Shown: piece by piece, positions 1 through 7,820 of the stretch
How the letters are laid out: each line of letters starts with the position of its first letter
Numbering within the stretch: the first letter of the stretch is position 1
NCBI RefSeq assembly: GCF_000717175.1
Contig: NZ_JNYD01000003.1
Location: forward strand, 732,886-796,885
Reading direction: 5' to 3'
Source of the DNA: Pseudonocardia autotrophica
Lineage (GTDB): Bacteria > Actinomycetota > Actinomycetes > Mycobacteriales > Pseudonocardiaceae
Length of the DNA: 64,000 bases
Position numbers and translations under genes: made by a program
Notes under the pieces: generated by a model
The model's input: only the letters and a program-made list of their open reading frames with translations
Database searches by the model: none
Told to the model about the DNA's origin: nothing

Positions 1-1
1 G

Positions 2-76
2 GAGGTCGACATGGACCAGGTCAAGGCCGAGGTGGCCCGCCAGCAGGAGGAGCAGGAGGGGCAGACCGCCCCGTAG
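2..76 (+). CDS. C-terminal end of an unidentified protein (5' truncated)
   Basis: An open frame runs in from the left edge of the window and stops at TAG 74-76. The visible 24 residues are hydrophilic and charged, rich in Glu and Gln (they end EEQEGQTAP). They look like an unstructured or coiled C-terminal tail. Nothing can be said about function. It lies upstream of bioF on the same strand, with the bioF -10 box starting about 40 nt after the stop. Confidence 0.5.
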   Translation, partial: EVDMDQVKAEVARQQEEQEGQTAP

Positions 77-117
77 TGGTCCGTCACACCGCGGCCGGTC
101 CGGGTGAGGACGCCGCC

Positions 118-123
118 TAGGGT
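118..123 (+). promoter_or_regulatory. -10 hexamer of bioF (leaderless start)
   Basis: TAGGGT ends 7 nt before GTG 131. This spacing puts transcription start on the start codon. No convincing -35 box or ribosome binding site is visible. The hexamer decides between the two candidate bioF starts, GTG 104 and GTG 131. Confidence 0.55.
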
Positions 124-130
124 CTCCGGG

Positions 131-1327
131 GTGGCGCACCCCCTGGACTGGCTGCACGACAACGCCGAGCGCCGCAGGTCGGAAGGCCTGCGGCGCTCGC
201 TGCGTCCCCGGACCCTGCACGCCGACGCGATCGACCTGGCGGGCAACGACTACCTCGGCCTGTCCCGCGACAAGCGGGTGGTCGACGGCGCCGTCGAGGC
301 CCTGCGCGCGTGGGGTGCCGGCTCGACGGGGTCCCGGCTGGTGACCGGCTCGACGGCGCTGCACGCCACGCTCGAGGAGGAGCTCGCCGCGTTCTGCGGC
401 GCCGAGGCCGCGCTGGTCTTCTCCTCCGGCTACACCGCCAACCTGGGCGTGGTCACCGCGCTGTCCGGCCGCGGCGCGCTCGTCGTGTCCGATGCGCGGA
501 GCCACGCCTCGCTCGTCGACGCCTGCCGGCTCTCCCGGGCCCGCGTCGTCGTCACGCCGCGGGCGGATGTGGCCGCGGTCGACGCCGCGCTCGCCGCCCG
601 GACCGAGGAGCGGGCCCTCGTCGTCACCGACGGGGTGGACAGCATCGACGGCGGGATCGCGCCGCTGCGCGAGCTGCACGCCGTCTGCCGGGCGCGCGGT
701 GCGGTGCTGGTGGTCGACGAGGCGCACGCCCTCGGCGTCTGCGGGCCCGACGGACGCGGCGTGCTGGTCGAGGCGGGCCTCGCCGGCGCCGACGACGTCG
801 TGGCGACCGTGACCCTGTCCAAGTCGTTGGGTGGGCAGGGCGGCGCCGTGCTCGGCCCGCGCGCCGTGGTCGAGCACCTGGTCGACACCGCCCGCACGTT
901 CATCTTCGACACCGGGCTCGCGCCCGCGTCCGTCGGCGGGGCGCTCGCCGCTCTGCGGGTGCTGCGGGAGGAGCCGGACCGGGCCGCCGCGGTCCTGCGG
1001 GTCTCCGCGGAGCTGGCCGCGATCACCGCGGCCGCGCTCACGTCGTCGCAGCTCGTCGGGGGTCGTGCGCGGCAACTGACCCTAGAGGGGCAGTTGCCGC
1101 GCACGGGGTCCGCGGTCCTGCCGGTGGTGCTCGGGTCGCCGGTGGTGGCGTTCGAGGCGGCCGGGCGGTGCCTGGAGCGCGGGGTCCGGGTGGGGTGCTT
1201 CCGGCCGCCGTCGGTGCCGGAGGGGACGAGCCGGCTGCGGCTCACGGCGCGCGCCGACCTCACCGCCGCGGAGCTGGGGCGCGTGCGCGAGGTCCTGCAC
1301 GAGGTGCTCGCGGAGGTCCGCCCGTGA
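131..1327 (+). CDS. bioF: 8-amino-7-oxononanoate synthase
   Basis: This PLP enzyme condenses pimeloyl thioester with L-alanine to 8-amino-7-oxononanoate, the first committed step of biotin ring assembly in the cytosol. The product is 398 residues, close to the usual 380-400. The PLP aspartate is in VVDEAHALG (Asp about 196, His about 199), and the Schiff-base lysine is in [11 protein letters not shown] (about 231). An upstream in-frame GTG at 104 would add nine residues. GTG 131 is preferred because TAGGGT lies 7 nt before it. The stop overlaps the bioD start (GTGA), so bioF, bioD and bioB form one coupled operon. No bioA is present in the window. Confidence 0.95.
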   Translation: MAHPLDWLHDNAERRRSEGLRRSLRPRTLHADAIDLAGNDYLGLSRDKRVVDGAVEALRAWGAGSTGSRLVTGSTALHATLEEELAAFCGAEAALVFSSGYTANLGVVTALSGRGALVVSDARSHASLVDACRLSRARVVVTPRADVAAVDAALAARTEERALVVTDGVDSIDGGIAPLRELHAVCRARGAVLVVDEAHALGVCGPDGRGVLVEAGLAGADDVVATVTLSKSLGGQGGAVLGPRAVVEHLVDTARTFIFDTGLAPASVGGALAALRVLREEPDRAAAVLRVSAELAAITAAALTSSQLVGGRARQLTLEGQLPRTGSAVLPVVLGSPVVAFEAAGRCLERGVRVGCFRPPSVPEGTSRLRLTARADLTAAELGRVREVLHEVLAEVRP

Positions 1328-2025
1328 CCGGGCGGGTGCTCGTGGTCAGCGGCACCGGCACGGACGTGGGCAAGACGGTCGTCACGGCCGCGCTCGCCGC
1401 CCTGGCCGTGGCGGCGGGGGAGCGGGTGGCGGTGCTCAAGCCCGCCCAGACCGGGGTCGCCCCCGGGGAGCCCGGTGACCTGGCGGCCGTCGCGGCGCTG
1501 GTCCCCGGCGTGACCACCGCCGAGCTGGCGCGCTATCCCGAGCCGCTCGCCCCGGAGACCGCGGCCCGCCGCGCCGGGCTCCCGCCCGTCACGCCCGGGG
1601 CCGCCGTCGACGCCGCCCGCGACCTCGCCGGCGACCACGACGTGGTCCTGGTGGAGGGCGCGGGCGGGCTGCTCGTGCGGTTCACGCCCGACGGCACCCT
1701 GGCCGACATTGCCGCGAAGCTCGGCGCGCCGGTGCTCGTCGTGGCCGCGGCCGGGCTCGGCACGCTCAACCACACCGCCCTGACCACCGAGGCCCTGGCG
1801 CACCGCGGGCTCGCGTGCGCCGGCGTCGTCGTCGGGTCCTGGCCGGCGGAGCCGGACCTGGCCGCGCGGTGCAACCTCGCCGACCTGCCCGCCGTCACCG
1901 GCGTGCCGCTCCTCGGGGCGCTGCCGGAGCGGAGCGGGGCCCTTCGTCCGGCTGAATTCGCCCGGGTCGCCCGTCACACCCTCGCCCCCGCGCTGGGTGG
2001 TGTTTGGCATAGTTCGCGCCCGTGA
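1324..2025 (+). CDS. bioD: Dethiobiotin synthetase
   Basis: This ATP-dependent carboxylase closes the ureido ring of 7,8-diaminopelargonate to give dethiobiotin, the penultimate biotin step. The protein is 233 residues, typical for BioD. The P-loop GTGTDVGKT is at about residues 10-18, and VEGAGGLLV is the conserved second motif. The start GTG overlaps the bioF stop by 4 nt, and its own stop overlaps the bioB GTG by 4 nt, so translation is probably coupled through the three genes. Nothing is unusual apart from the very high GC content shared with its neighbours. Confidence 0.95.
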   Translation: MTGRVLVVSGTGTDVGKTVVTAALAALAVAAGERVAVLKPAQTGVAPGEPGDLAAVAALVPGVTTAELARYPEPLAPETAARRAGLPPVTPGAAVDAARDLAGDHDVVLVEGAGGLLVRFTPDGTLADIAAKLGAPVLVVAAAGLGTLNHTALTTEALAHRGLACAGVVVGSWPAEPDLAARCNLADLPAVTGVPLLGALPERSGALRPAEFARVARHTLAPALGGVWHSSRP

Positions 2026-3029
2026 CCACAGCGACGTCGTTCGTCCTCGCCCGTGCCCGTGAGCAGGTCCTCGAGCGTGGGGAGGGGCTGTCGGAGGAGC
2101 AGGTCCTCGAGGTCCTGCAGCTGCCCGACTCCGAGCTCGACGCCCTGCTGGAGCTGGCCCACGAGGTGCGGATGCGCTGGTGCGGGCCGGAGGTCGAGGT
2201 CGAGGGGATCATCTCGCTGAAGACCGGCGGGTGCCCCGAGGACTGCCATTTCTGCTCCCAGTCGGGGCTGTTCGAGTCGCCGGTGCGCTCGGCGTGGCTG
2301 GACGTGCCGATGCTGGTCGAGGCGGCCAAGCAGACGGCGAAGACGGGCGCCACGGAGTTCTGCATCGTCGCGGCGGTCCGCGGGCCCGACGCCCGGCTGA
2401 TGGCGCAGGTCGCGGCGGGCGTCGCGGCGATCAAGGACGCGGTGGACATCAACGTCGCGTGCTCGCTCGGCATGCTCACGCCGGAGCAGGTCACCGCGCT
2501 GGCCGAGATGGGCGTGCACCGCTACAACCACAATCTCGAGACCGCGCGCTCGCACTTCCCGAACGTGGTCACCACGCACACGTGGGAGGAGCGTTGGGAG
2601 ACGCTGCGGCTGGTGCGCGAGGCCGGCATGGAGGTCTGCTGCGGCGGGATCGTCGGGATGGGGGAGACCCTGGAGCAGCGTGCGGAGTTCGCCGCGCAGC
2701 TCGCCTCGCTGACGCCCGACGAGGTGCCGCTGAACTTCCTCAACCCGCGCCCGGGCACGCCGTTCGGCGACCTCGAGCCGATGTCGGGGCCCGACGCGCT
2801 GCGCACGGTCGCGGCGTTCCGGCTCGCGCTGCCGCGCACCGTGCTGCGGTTCGCCGGCGGTCGCGAGCTGACCCTGGGCGACCTCGGCGCGCGCAAGGGC
2901 CTGCTCGGCGGGATCAACGCCGTGATCGTCGGCAACTACCTGACGACGCTCGGGCGGCCGGCCGAGTCGGACATCGACCTGCTCGGCGAGCTGGAAATGC
3001 CGATCAAGGCCCTCAACGAGACGTTGTGA
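2022..3029 (+). CDS. bioB: Biotin synthase (radical SAM)
   Basis: BioB inserts sulfur into dethiobiotin using a SAM-cleaving [4Fe-4S] cluster and a sacrificial Fe-S cluster. The 335-residue protein has the radical SAM motif CPEDCHFC (Cys 71, 75, 78), followed by the BioB-typical YNHNLETA and [13 protein letters not shown] blocks. It has an N-terminal extension of about 50 residues, rich in Glu and Leu, before the catalytic barrel. The GTG start overlaps the bioD stop, and its TGA overlaps the GTG of the small downstream gene bsaP. That coupling fits the dependence of actinobacterial BioB on BsaP. Confidence 0.96.
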   Translation: MTTATSFVLARAREQVLERGEGLSEEQVLEVLQLPDSELDALLELAHEVRMRWCGPEVEVEGIISLKTGGCPEDCHFCSQSGLFESPVRSAWLDVPMLVEAAKQTAKTGATEFCIVAAVRGPDARLMAQVAAGVAAIKDAVDINVACSLGMLTPEQVTALAEMGVHRYNHNLETARSHFPNVVTTHTWEERWETLRLVREAGMEVCCGGIVGMGETLEQRAEFAAQLASLTPDEVPLNFLNPRPGTPFGDLEPMSGPDALRTVAAFRLALPRTVLRFAGGRELTLGDLGARKGLLGGINAVIVGNYLTTLGRPAESDIDLLGELEMPIKALNETL

Positions 3030-3217
3030 GCGCCGTGGGCACCTTCTGCGACCGCTGCGGCGCGCCCGCGGGCGAGGGCGACCACGCCCGCTGCGTCCGC
3101 GAGCGCGCCCTGGAGCCGCCGCGGTTCTGCCCGGAGTGCGCCCGGCGGATGGTGGTCCAGGTCGACCCCTTCGGCTGGACCGCCCGCTGCTCCCGCCACG
3201 GCGAACGGACCTCGTGA
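3026..3217 (+). CDS. bsaP: Biotin synthase auxiliary protein BsaP-like small Cys-rich protein
   Basis: This is a 63-residue cytosolic protein with two CxxC pairs (Cys 8/11 in FCDRCG and Cys 35/38 in FCPECA). It also has Cys 23, Cys 55 and His 58, a pattern that suggests a zinc or Fe-S site. Its GTG overlaps the bioB stop by 4 nt (GTGA). Mycobacterial BioB is known to need a small cysteine-rich partner encoded next to bioB (BsaP, the Rv1590 position). Size, cysteine spacing and location match, so the assignment is good but rests on memory rather than an alignment. The stop TGA 3215-3217 lies inside the palindromic repeat at 3214-3253. Confidence 0.8.
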   Translation: MSAVGTFCDRCGAPAGEGDHARCVRERALEPPRFCPECARRMVVQVDPFGWTARCSRHGERTS

Positions 3218-3253
3218 GTGGCGATAGTCGCTATAGCGACTATCGCCACTCAC
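3214..3253. repeat. Dispersed palindromic element, copy 1 (perfect 40-bp palindrome)
   Basis: The left half is GTGAGTGGCGATAGTCGCTA and the right half is its exact reverse complement, with no spacer. The element can also be read as an outer 7-bp stem (GTGAGTG/CACTCAC) enclosing two mini-hairpins, GCGA-TAG-TCGC and GCGA-CTA-TCGC, around TATA. It sits exactly between the convergent bsaP and sigma factor genes, and the stop codons of both lie inside it. It may act as a bidirectional terminator. Related copies are at 13070-13113 and 20085-20128. Confidence 0.9.
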
Positions 3254-4197
3254 AGGGTCGGGGGCAGGTTCAGGGCGGGGAACCAGGACCAGCCGAAGGT
3301 GGTGATCTCGGCGATCCGGTCGCCCTCCACCCGCAGGACGTCGAGCTTGAACGGGCGGAACACCGTGTCCCCGGGGCGGCGCAGGTAGCTCGCCGCGGCC
3401 GGCATGAGGTTGACGCCGGTCGGCAGCAGCCGCCAGTCGCCGTCGCGGTCCGGCCCGAAGGCCCGGTCGAGCAATGTCCGGAGCCGGTCGTGCCCCTCGA
3501 AGCAGAAGGGCGCGGGCGGCATGGTGACCCGGATGTCCTCGGCCGCGGCGGCGAGCGCGGCCGCCGCGTCGTTCCGCTCGTGTGCCGCGATGAACCGGTC
3601 GAGCAGCTCCTTCTCCGCCGGGTTCGGCTCCTGGACGGACCAGTCGTCGCGGTGCGACGGCAGGTGGGTCCGCAGCGTCTCCCGGGCCCGTTGCAGCGCG
3701 CTGTTCGCCGCCGCGACGCTCGTCCCGATCATCTCCGCGGTCTCCTTCGCGGGCAGCCCCAGCACCTCGCGGGCCAGCAGCGCTGCCCGCTGCCGGGGCG
3801 GCAGGACCTGCAGGGCCACGAGGAACGCGAGCTCGATCGTCTCCCGCGCCACGACGAGCGCGTCGGGCTCCTCCTCGGCGCTCGCGGGCTCGAGCAGGGT
3901 GTCCGGGTAGGGCGTCAGCCAGGCCACCTCGGCCGCCGACGCCGGGCGGCGGGCCCGGGCGCGGGCGGCGTCGAGACAGACCGTGGTCGCGATCCGGTAC
4001 AGCCAGGCCCGGAGGTGCGTGCCGTCGAATCCCTCCCGCCCGCGCCAGGCCCGCAGGTAGGTCTCCTGGACGGCGTCCTCGGCGTCGGCCACCGACGCGA
4101 GCATGCGGTAGCAGTGCACGTGCAGCTCGCGCCGGTGCCGGGCGAAGCCCGCCTCCAGGTCGACCGTCGGGTCGGGGCCCCTCAGCGCGGGGTCCAT
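3250..4197 (-). CDS. ECF sigma factor with C-terminal SnoaL-like domain
   Basis: The 315-residue protein has sigma region 2 at about 15-85 (with EDAVQETYLRAWR and a DAARARARR basic end). Region 4 is at about 125-182 (LPPRQRAALLAREVLG, then an HTH with ETAEMIGTSVAAANSALQRA). A C-terminal SnoaL/NTF2-like domain covers about 195-315. This resembles SigG-type extracytoplasmic-function sigma factors, which lack a classical anti-sigma partner and may be tuned by the C-terminal domain. The ATG overlaps the stop of the upstream VOC gene by one base (TGATG), so the two are translationally coupled. The stop (TCA 3250-3252 on the plus strand) falls in the palindrome. The signal and regulon are unknown. 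Confidence 0.88.
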   Translation of the reverse strand: MDPALRGPDPTVDLEAGFARHRRELHVHCYRMLASVADAEDAVQETYLRAWRGREGFDGTHLRAWLYRIATTVCLDAARARARRPASAAEVAWLTPYPDTLLEPASAEEEPDALVVARETIELAFLVALQVLPPRQRAALLAREVLGLPAKETAEMIGTSVAAANSALQRARETLRTHLPSHRDDWSVQEPNPAEKELLDRFIAAHERNDAAAALAAAAEDIRVTMPPAPFCFEGHDRLRTLLDRAFGPDRDGDWRLLPTGVNLMPAAASYLRRPGDTVFRPFKLDVLRVEGDRIAEITTFGWSWFPALNLPPTL

Positions 4198-4616
4198 CAG
4201 CGCTTCGGGCTCCGGACCTCCTGGAGGGCCCAGGAGTTGCCGTCGGGGTCGGCGAAGTAGACGAAGGTGCCGTAGTCCTCGTGCTCCGGGTGCACCCCGG
4301 CCGTCTGCGCGCCGTCGACGAAGTGCTGCGGCCCGCTGTTCTCGACGCCCGCGGCCTCCAGTTCGGCGTGCGCCTTCTCGATGTCCGTGACGACGAGGTG
4401 GCAGCCCTGCAGCGAGCCGGGCGCGGCCCCGCCGCCGAGGCCGGTGCCGAACACGATCGAGCAGGCCGATCCGGGCGGGGTGACCTGGACGGCGCGGAAG
4501 TGCTCGTTCGGGTGGAAGTCGGAGTCGACGGGGAAGCCGAGCTTCCCGGCGTAGAACTCGTACGCGCGCTCCACGTCGGAGACGGGGACGACGACGACCT
4601 CGAGCCTGCAGTCCAT
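4197..4616 (-). CDS. VOC (glyoxalase/bleomycin-resistance fold) family protein
   Basis: This 139-residue protein has one vicinal-oxygen-chelate unit: an N-terminal beta strand with VSDVERAYEFYAGKLGF and a C-terminal YFADPDGNSWALQEV strand carrying the usual metal-site Glu. Such proteins are metal-dependent lyases, dioxygenases or binding proteins, and the substrate cannot be inferred here. A good ribosome binding site (GGGAGGAA) lies just upstream of the ATG. The gene is the first of a two-gene unit with the ECF sigma factor and ends in a TGATG overlap, so it may be part of a stress response driven by that sigma factor. Confidence 0.85.
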   Translation of the reverse strand: MDCRLEVVVVPVSDVERAYEFYAGKLGFPVDSDFHPNEHFRAVQVTPPGSACSIVFGTGLGGGAAPGSLQGCHLVVTDIEKAHAELEAAGVENSGPQHFVDGAQTAGVHPEHEDYGTFVYFADPDGNSWALQEVRSPKR

Positions 4617-4640
4617 GGTGGTTCCTCCCTGTGCGGTGGG

Positions 4641-4682
4641 GTGTCGCTGCTGTGGTGTCGCTGCTGTGGTGTCGCTGCATGG
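4641..4682. repeat. 14-bp tandem repeat, almost three units
   Basis: The unit GTGTCGCTGCTGTG is repeated head to tail twice and then a third time with a changed end. It lies in the 118-bp divergent region between the VOC gene and the PemK-like gene. No gene is predicted over it. It may be a slippage product or spaced binding sites. Confidence 0.75.
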
Positions 4683-4702
4683 AACGACCGCCGCGCCGGA
4701 AA

Positions 4703-4722
4703 CTCATCGGTCGACCGATGAG
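4703..4722. promoter_or_regulatory. 20-bp perfect palindrome, candidate operator of the PemK-like gene
   Basis: CTCATCGGTC followed by its reverse complement GACCGATGAG forms a perfect 20-bp palindrome. A candidate -10 box, GATGCT (4722-4727), starts at its last base and ends 7 nt before ATG 4735. A dimeric repressor bound here would cover the promoter. The regulator is not identified. Confidence 0.6.
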
Positions 4723-4734
4723 ATGCTGTCGACC

Positions 4735-5232
4735 ATGGACTGGGGCAACCTGCTCAAGCAAGCCGTCGACGTGGGCTTCAAGATCCTCGCGCAGGCGGAC
4801 GACGCGCCCGCCCGCCCCGCACCGGAGGGCCACGGCGGGGTCCGCAGCGCGCCGACGGGCGACCGGGCCCGGCGCATCGCCTACGCCCCCGAGCTCGACG
4901 GCGCCGCGGACCCGGGCGAGATCGTGTGGACCTGGGTGCCGTTCGAGGAGGACGCGAGCCAGGGCAAGGACCGGCCGCTGCTCGTCGTCGGGCGGCAGGG
5001 CGGCGAGCTGCTCGGGCTGATGCTGTCCAGCCAGCACAAGCGCGAGGGCGACCCGGACTGGGTGGCGATCGGGTCCGGCGAGTGGGACCGCGAGGGCCGC
5101 GAGTCCTTCATCCGGCTGGACCGGGTGCTCGAGGTCGGCGAGCACGACATCCGCCGGGAGGGCGCGGTGCTCGACCGGGGGCGCTTCGACCGGGTGGCGG
5201 ACGAGCTGCGCGGCCGCTTCGGCTGGGAGTGA
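4735..5232 (+). CDS. PemK/MazF-family toxin-like protein without adjacent antitoxin
   Basis: The protein is 165 residues. The first 55 form a variable N-terminal part. The PemK/MazF-like core follows, with the family pattern GEIVWTWVPFEE, then GKDRPLLVVGRQ, and later LMLSSQHK. Characterised family members are mRNA endonucleases inhibited by a cognate antitoxin. No antitoxin gene is visible on either side, so this is an orphan or a domesticated member. An alternative ATG at 4723 would add four residues. ATG 4735 is preferred because GATGCT ends 7 nt upstream. The gene converges on the Lon N-domain gene with a gap of 10 nt. Confidence 0.75.
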   Translation: MDWGNLLKQAVDVGFKILAQADDAPARPAPEGHGGVRSAPTGDRARRIAYAPELDGAADPGEIVWTWVPFEEDASQGKDRPLLVVGRQGGELLGLMLSSQHKREGDPDWVAIGSGEWDREGRESFIRLDRVLEVGEHDIRREGAVLDRGRFDRVADELRGRFGWE

Positions 5233-5242
5233 CGGCGCCGGA

Positions 5243-5923
5243 TCAGTTGGGGCCGAAGGGCTCCGCGAAGGTGCTCATCGGCGTGGGCACCGCCCGGAGC
5301 CGCTCCAGCAGCCCGCGCTCGCGGGCGATGAGCAGTCGCACCATGCGCAGCCGCTCGACCGGGCAGGTCTGCTCCAGCAGCGCCTGCCGGTCCTCGAGCG
5401 GCAACAGGCAGTCCGCGGCGAGGACGTGCGCGAGCTCCGCCGTCGGGACCTCGCGGGCGGGCTCGGACCAGTCGTCGTTCTTCCACGCCGTGGCGCAGTA
5501 GTCGCGGTGCGCGGCCCGGGCGGCGCCGGCGAGCATGCGAGTCAGGTCGTCCGACTCGGAGATCTCCTTGTCGTCCGGCACGAACTCGACCGCGCCGCAG
5601 AGGTACGGCTTGACCTCCGCGTCGAGGTCGAGCAGGCGGAACCGCCGCGCGCCGGTGGTCACGACGTCGTAGCGCCCGTCGGGGAGCCGCCGCACGTCGA
5701 GCAGCCGGGCGGTGCAGCCGATCGCATGCAGCGCGTCGAGCCCGCGGGTGTCGGGATCGTGCCCCTCGCGCACGGCGACGACGCCGAACTCCTTGTCCGG
5801 CACCGCCCCCGTCACGAGGTCGACGGTGAGCTGGCGGTAGCGCGGCTCGAAGATGTGCAGCGGCAGCGACGCCCCGGGCATGAGCACCGTGCTCAGGGGG
5901 AAGAGGGGGATCGTCGCAGCCAC
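5243..5923 (-). CDS. LON peptidase substrate-binding (N) domain protein
   Basis: The 226-residue protein contains only the Lon N-terminal (LAN/PUA-like) domain. It begins with IPLFPLSTVLMPGASLPLHIFEPRY, split here as IPLFPLSTVLMPG and LPLHIFEPRY, and has no AAA+ or protease part. Stand-alone Lon-N proteins are common in actinobacteria and their role is unclear, possibly substrate or ligand recognition. The GTG start at 5923 is chosen because TACCGT (minus strand, 5935-5930) ends 6 nt before it. It lies 4 nt downstream of the NrtR-like gene stop, and both have their own -10 boxes. Confidence 0.85.
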   Translation of the reverse strand: MAATIPLFPLSTVLMPGASLPLHIFEPRYRQLTVDLVTGAVPDKEFGVVAVREGHDPDTRGLDALHAIGCTARLLDVRRLPDGRYDVVTTGARRFRLLDLDAEVKPYLCGAVEFVPDDKEISESDDLTRMLAGAARAAHRDYCATAWKNDDWSEPAREVPTAELAHVLAADCLLPLEDRQALLEQTCPVERLRMVRLLIARERGLLERLRAVPTPMSTFAEPFGPN

Positions 5924-5927
5924 GACG

Positions 5928-6647
5928 TCACGGTACGGGCCGCACCGCGCCGTCGCCTGCCGAGTCGCGGGTGCCCGGCGGGCGGAGCACGGCCGAGGCG
6001 TCGGTGACGCGCAGGGCCCGCTCGGTGAACCGGAACACCGCGGCGGGACGGCCGCCGGCCGGACCGGGCGGCGCGGTCTCGCCGGTGGCCGCCAGGACGT
6101 GCCGCCGGGTGAGCACCCGCTGCAGGTTGGTCGCCGACACCGGGTGCCCGAGCGCGGCGACGTAGAGCTCGCGGAGCGCGGAGATCGTGAACTCCCGCGG
6201 GGCGAGGGCGAAGCCCAGGTTGGTGTAGGAGAGCTTGGCGCGCAGGCGGTCCCGGGCGTCGTGGACGATCTCGGCGTGGTCGAACGCCGTCTCCGGCAGG
6301 TCGTCGACCGGGAACCAGGCGGTGTCCGCGGGCACGGCCGGGTCGACGTCGGACGGCACGAGCCCGAGGAACGACGTGGCGACGAGCCGGATGCCGGGCA
6401 CCCGCTCCGGCGCGCTGAACACGCCGAGCTGCTCGACGTGGGTGACCTCGCGGACGTCGACCTTCTCGGCGAGCTGGCGGCGCACCGACTCCTCGACGTC
6501 CTCGGTGTCGCCGAGCGTGCCGCCCGGCAGCGCCCAGCGGCCCCGGTGGGGATCCTTGCCGCGCTGCCAGAGCAGCACCTGGAGGGCGTCCTCACGGACC
6601 TGCAGGACGGCCGCGAGCACCTCGTGGCCCGTGGGACGGGCGGGCAT
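5928..6647 (-). CDS. nrtR: NrtR-like Nudix-domain transcriptional regulator of NAD synthesis
   Basis: The 239-residue protein has an N-terminal Nudix domain (about 5-140) and a C-terminal winged helix (about 150-225), the NrtR architecture. NrtR proteins repress NAD-synthesis genes and sense ADP-ribose or NAD-derived ligands. The Nudix box is degenerate: where the consensus is REUxEExGU this protein has RQLAEKVDV. It has lost two catalytic glutamates and the glycine, so it is probably a sensor rather than a hydrolase. It is divergent from nadABC, as in mycobacteria. The ATG start has TACGAT 6 nt upstream. An ADP-ribose hydrolase role is less likely. Confidence 0.82.
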   Translation of the reverse strand: MPARPTGHEVLAAVLQVREDALQVLLWQRGKDPHRGRWALPGGTLGDTEDVEESVRRQLAEKVDVREVTHVEQLGVFSAPERVPGIRLVATSFLGLVPSDVDPAVPADTAWFPVDDLPETAFDHAEIVHDARDRLRAKLSYTNLGFALAPREFTISALRELYVAALGHPVSATNLQRVLTRRHVLAATGETAPPGPAGGRPAAVFRFTERALRVTDASAVLRPPGTRDSAGDGAVRPVP

Positions 6648-6765
6648 GCGCCGATCGTAGGGGCCGCCGCGGTGATCCGGGCGAACCGTCCGTTCCGGGA
6701 CGCGCAGGTTACGGGCGGGTGAGTTCCGGGTCACGCGGACGGTGTCCTGCGGGCGGCCGCGATGC

Positions 6766-6801
6766 TACGATCGCCGTGTTTTCGACCAACAGGCGAAAAC
6801 A
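6766..6801 (+). promoter_or_regulatory. nadA promoter with inverted-repeat operator
   Basis: TACGAT (6766-6771), preceded by TGC, is a good extended -10 box. Just downstream, at the expected transcription start, are TGTTTTCG (6777-6784) and CGAAAACA (6794-6801). They are perfect inverted arms 9 nt apart. This position suits a repressor, presumably the divergent NrtR-like protein. A ribosome binding site (GAGGAGG) follows before ATG 6819. Confidence 0.7.
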
Positions 6802-6818
6802 TCCGAGGAGGACGAGCG

Positions 6819-7820
6819 ATGACCGTGACGGCTGACGTGCAGGCGGGGACCGGCGTCCCGTACCCCGGCTGGGCCGACGAGGTGCGCGAGCTCGCGCGGC
6901 GCCGGAACGCCGTGCTGCTGGCGCACAACTACCAGCTGCCGGCGATCCAGGACGTGGCGGACCACGTGGGCGACTCCCTGGCGCTGTCCCGGATCGCGGC
7001 CGAGGTCGACGCGGAGACCATCGTGTTCTGCGGCGTCCACTTCATGGCCGAGACGGCGAAGATCCTCTCGCCGGAGAAGACCGTGCTGATCCCCGACGCG
7101 CGGGCCGGCTGCTCGCTCGCCGACTCGATCACCGTCGACGAGCTCCGGTCGTGGAAGGCCGAGCACCCCGGCGCCGTCGTGGTCAGCTACGTGAACACGA
7201 CCGCCGCGGTGAAGGCGGAGACCGACATCTGCTGCACCTCGTCGAACGCGGTCGACGTCGTCGCGTCGATCCCCGAGGACCGCGAGGTGCTGTTCCTGCC
7301 GGACCAGTTCCTGGGCGCGCACGTCCGGCGCACCCTGGACCGGAAGAACATGCACGTCTGGGCGGGGGAGTGCCACGTCCACGCCGGCATCAACGGCGCC
7401 GAGCTGACCGCACAGGCGGAGGCCCACCCCGACGCCGAGCTCTTCGTGCACCCGGAGTGCGGCTGCGCCACGTCGGCGCTCTACCTCGCCGGGTCGGGCA
7501 CCGTGCCGGCGGACCGGGTCAAGATCCTCTCGACCGGCGGGATGGTCGACGCCGCCCGCGCGTCGCACGCGAAGTCGGTCCTGGTGGCGACCGAGGTCGG
7601 CATGCTGCACCAGCTCCGCCGGGCCGCCCCGGAGATCGACTTCCGCGCGGTGAACGAGCGCGCGAGCTGCACCTACATGAAGATGATCACGCCCATGGCG
7701 CTGCTGCGCAGTGTCCGCGAGGGCACGGACGAGGTGCACGTCGACCCCGAGCTCGCCGCGCGCGGGCGCGCCGCCGTCGAGCGGATGATCGCGATCGGCC
7801 GGCCCGGGGGTGGCGAGTGA
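6819..7820 (+). CDS. nadA: Quinolinate synthase A
   Basis: NadA is a [4Fe-4S] enzyme that condenses iminoaspartate with dihydroxyacetone phosphate to quinolinate in de novo NAD synthesis. The 333-residue protein has the three cluster cysteines in [12 protein letters not shown], in DICCTSSN and in [12 protein letters not shown]. It also has the typical LAHNYQ and GECHVHAGI motifs. The ATG has a clear ribosome binding site (GAGGAGG), unlike most genes here, and follows the inverted-repeat operator. Its stop overlaps the nadB GTG by 4 nt. Regulation by the divergent NrtR-like protein is likely. Confidence 0.96.
   Translation: MTVTADVQAGTGVPYPGWADEVRELARRRNAVLLAHNYQLPAIQDVADHVGDSLALSRIAAEVDAETIVFCGVHFMAETAKILSPEKTVLIPDARAGCSLADSITVDELRSWKAEHPGAVVVSYVNTTAAVKAETDICCTSSNAVDVVASIPEDREVLFLPDQFLGAHVRRTLDRKNMHVWAGECHVHAGINGAELTAQAEAHPDAELFVHPECGCATSALYLAGSGTVPADRVKILSTGGMVDAARASHAKSVLVATEVGMLHQLRRAAPEIDFRAVNERASCTYMKMITPMALLRSVREGTDEVHVDPELAARGRAAVERMIAIGRPGGGE

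Noticed and set aside
310..2010. Long open frames on both strands across bioF and bioD (for example a 526-residue minus-strand frame)
   Set aside because: In DNA of this GC content all frames stay open. These frames translate to Arg/Gly/Pro-rich low-complexity sequence without motifs and are shadows of bioF and bioD.
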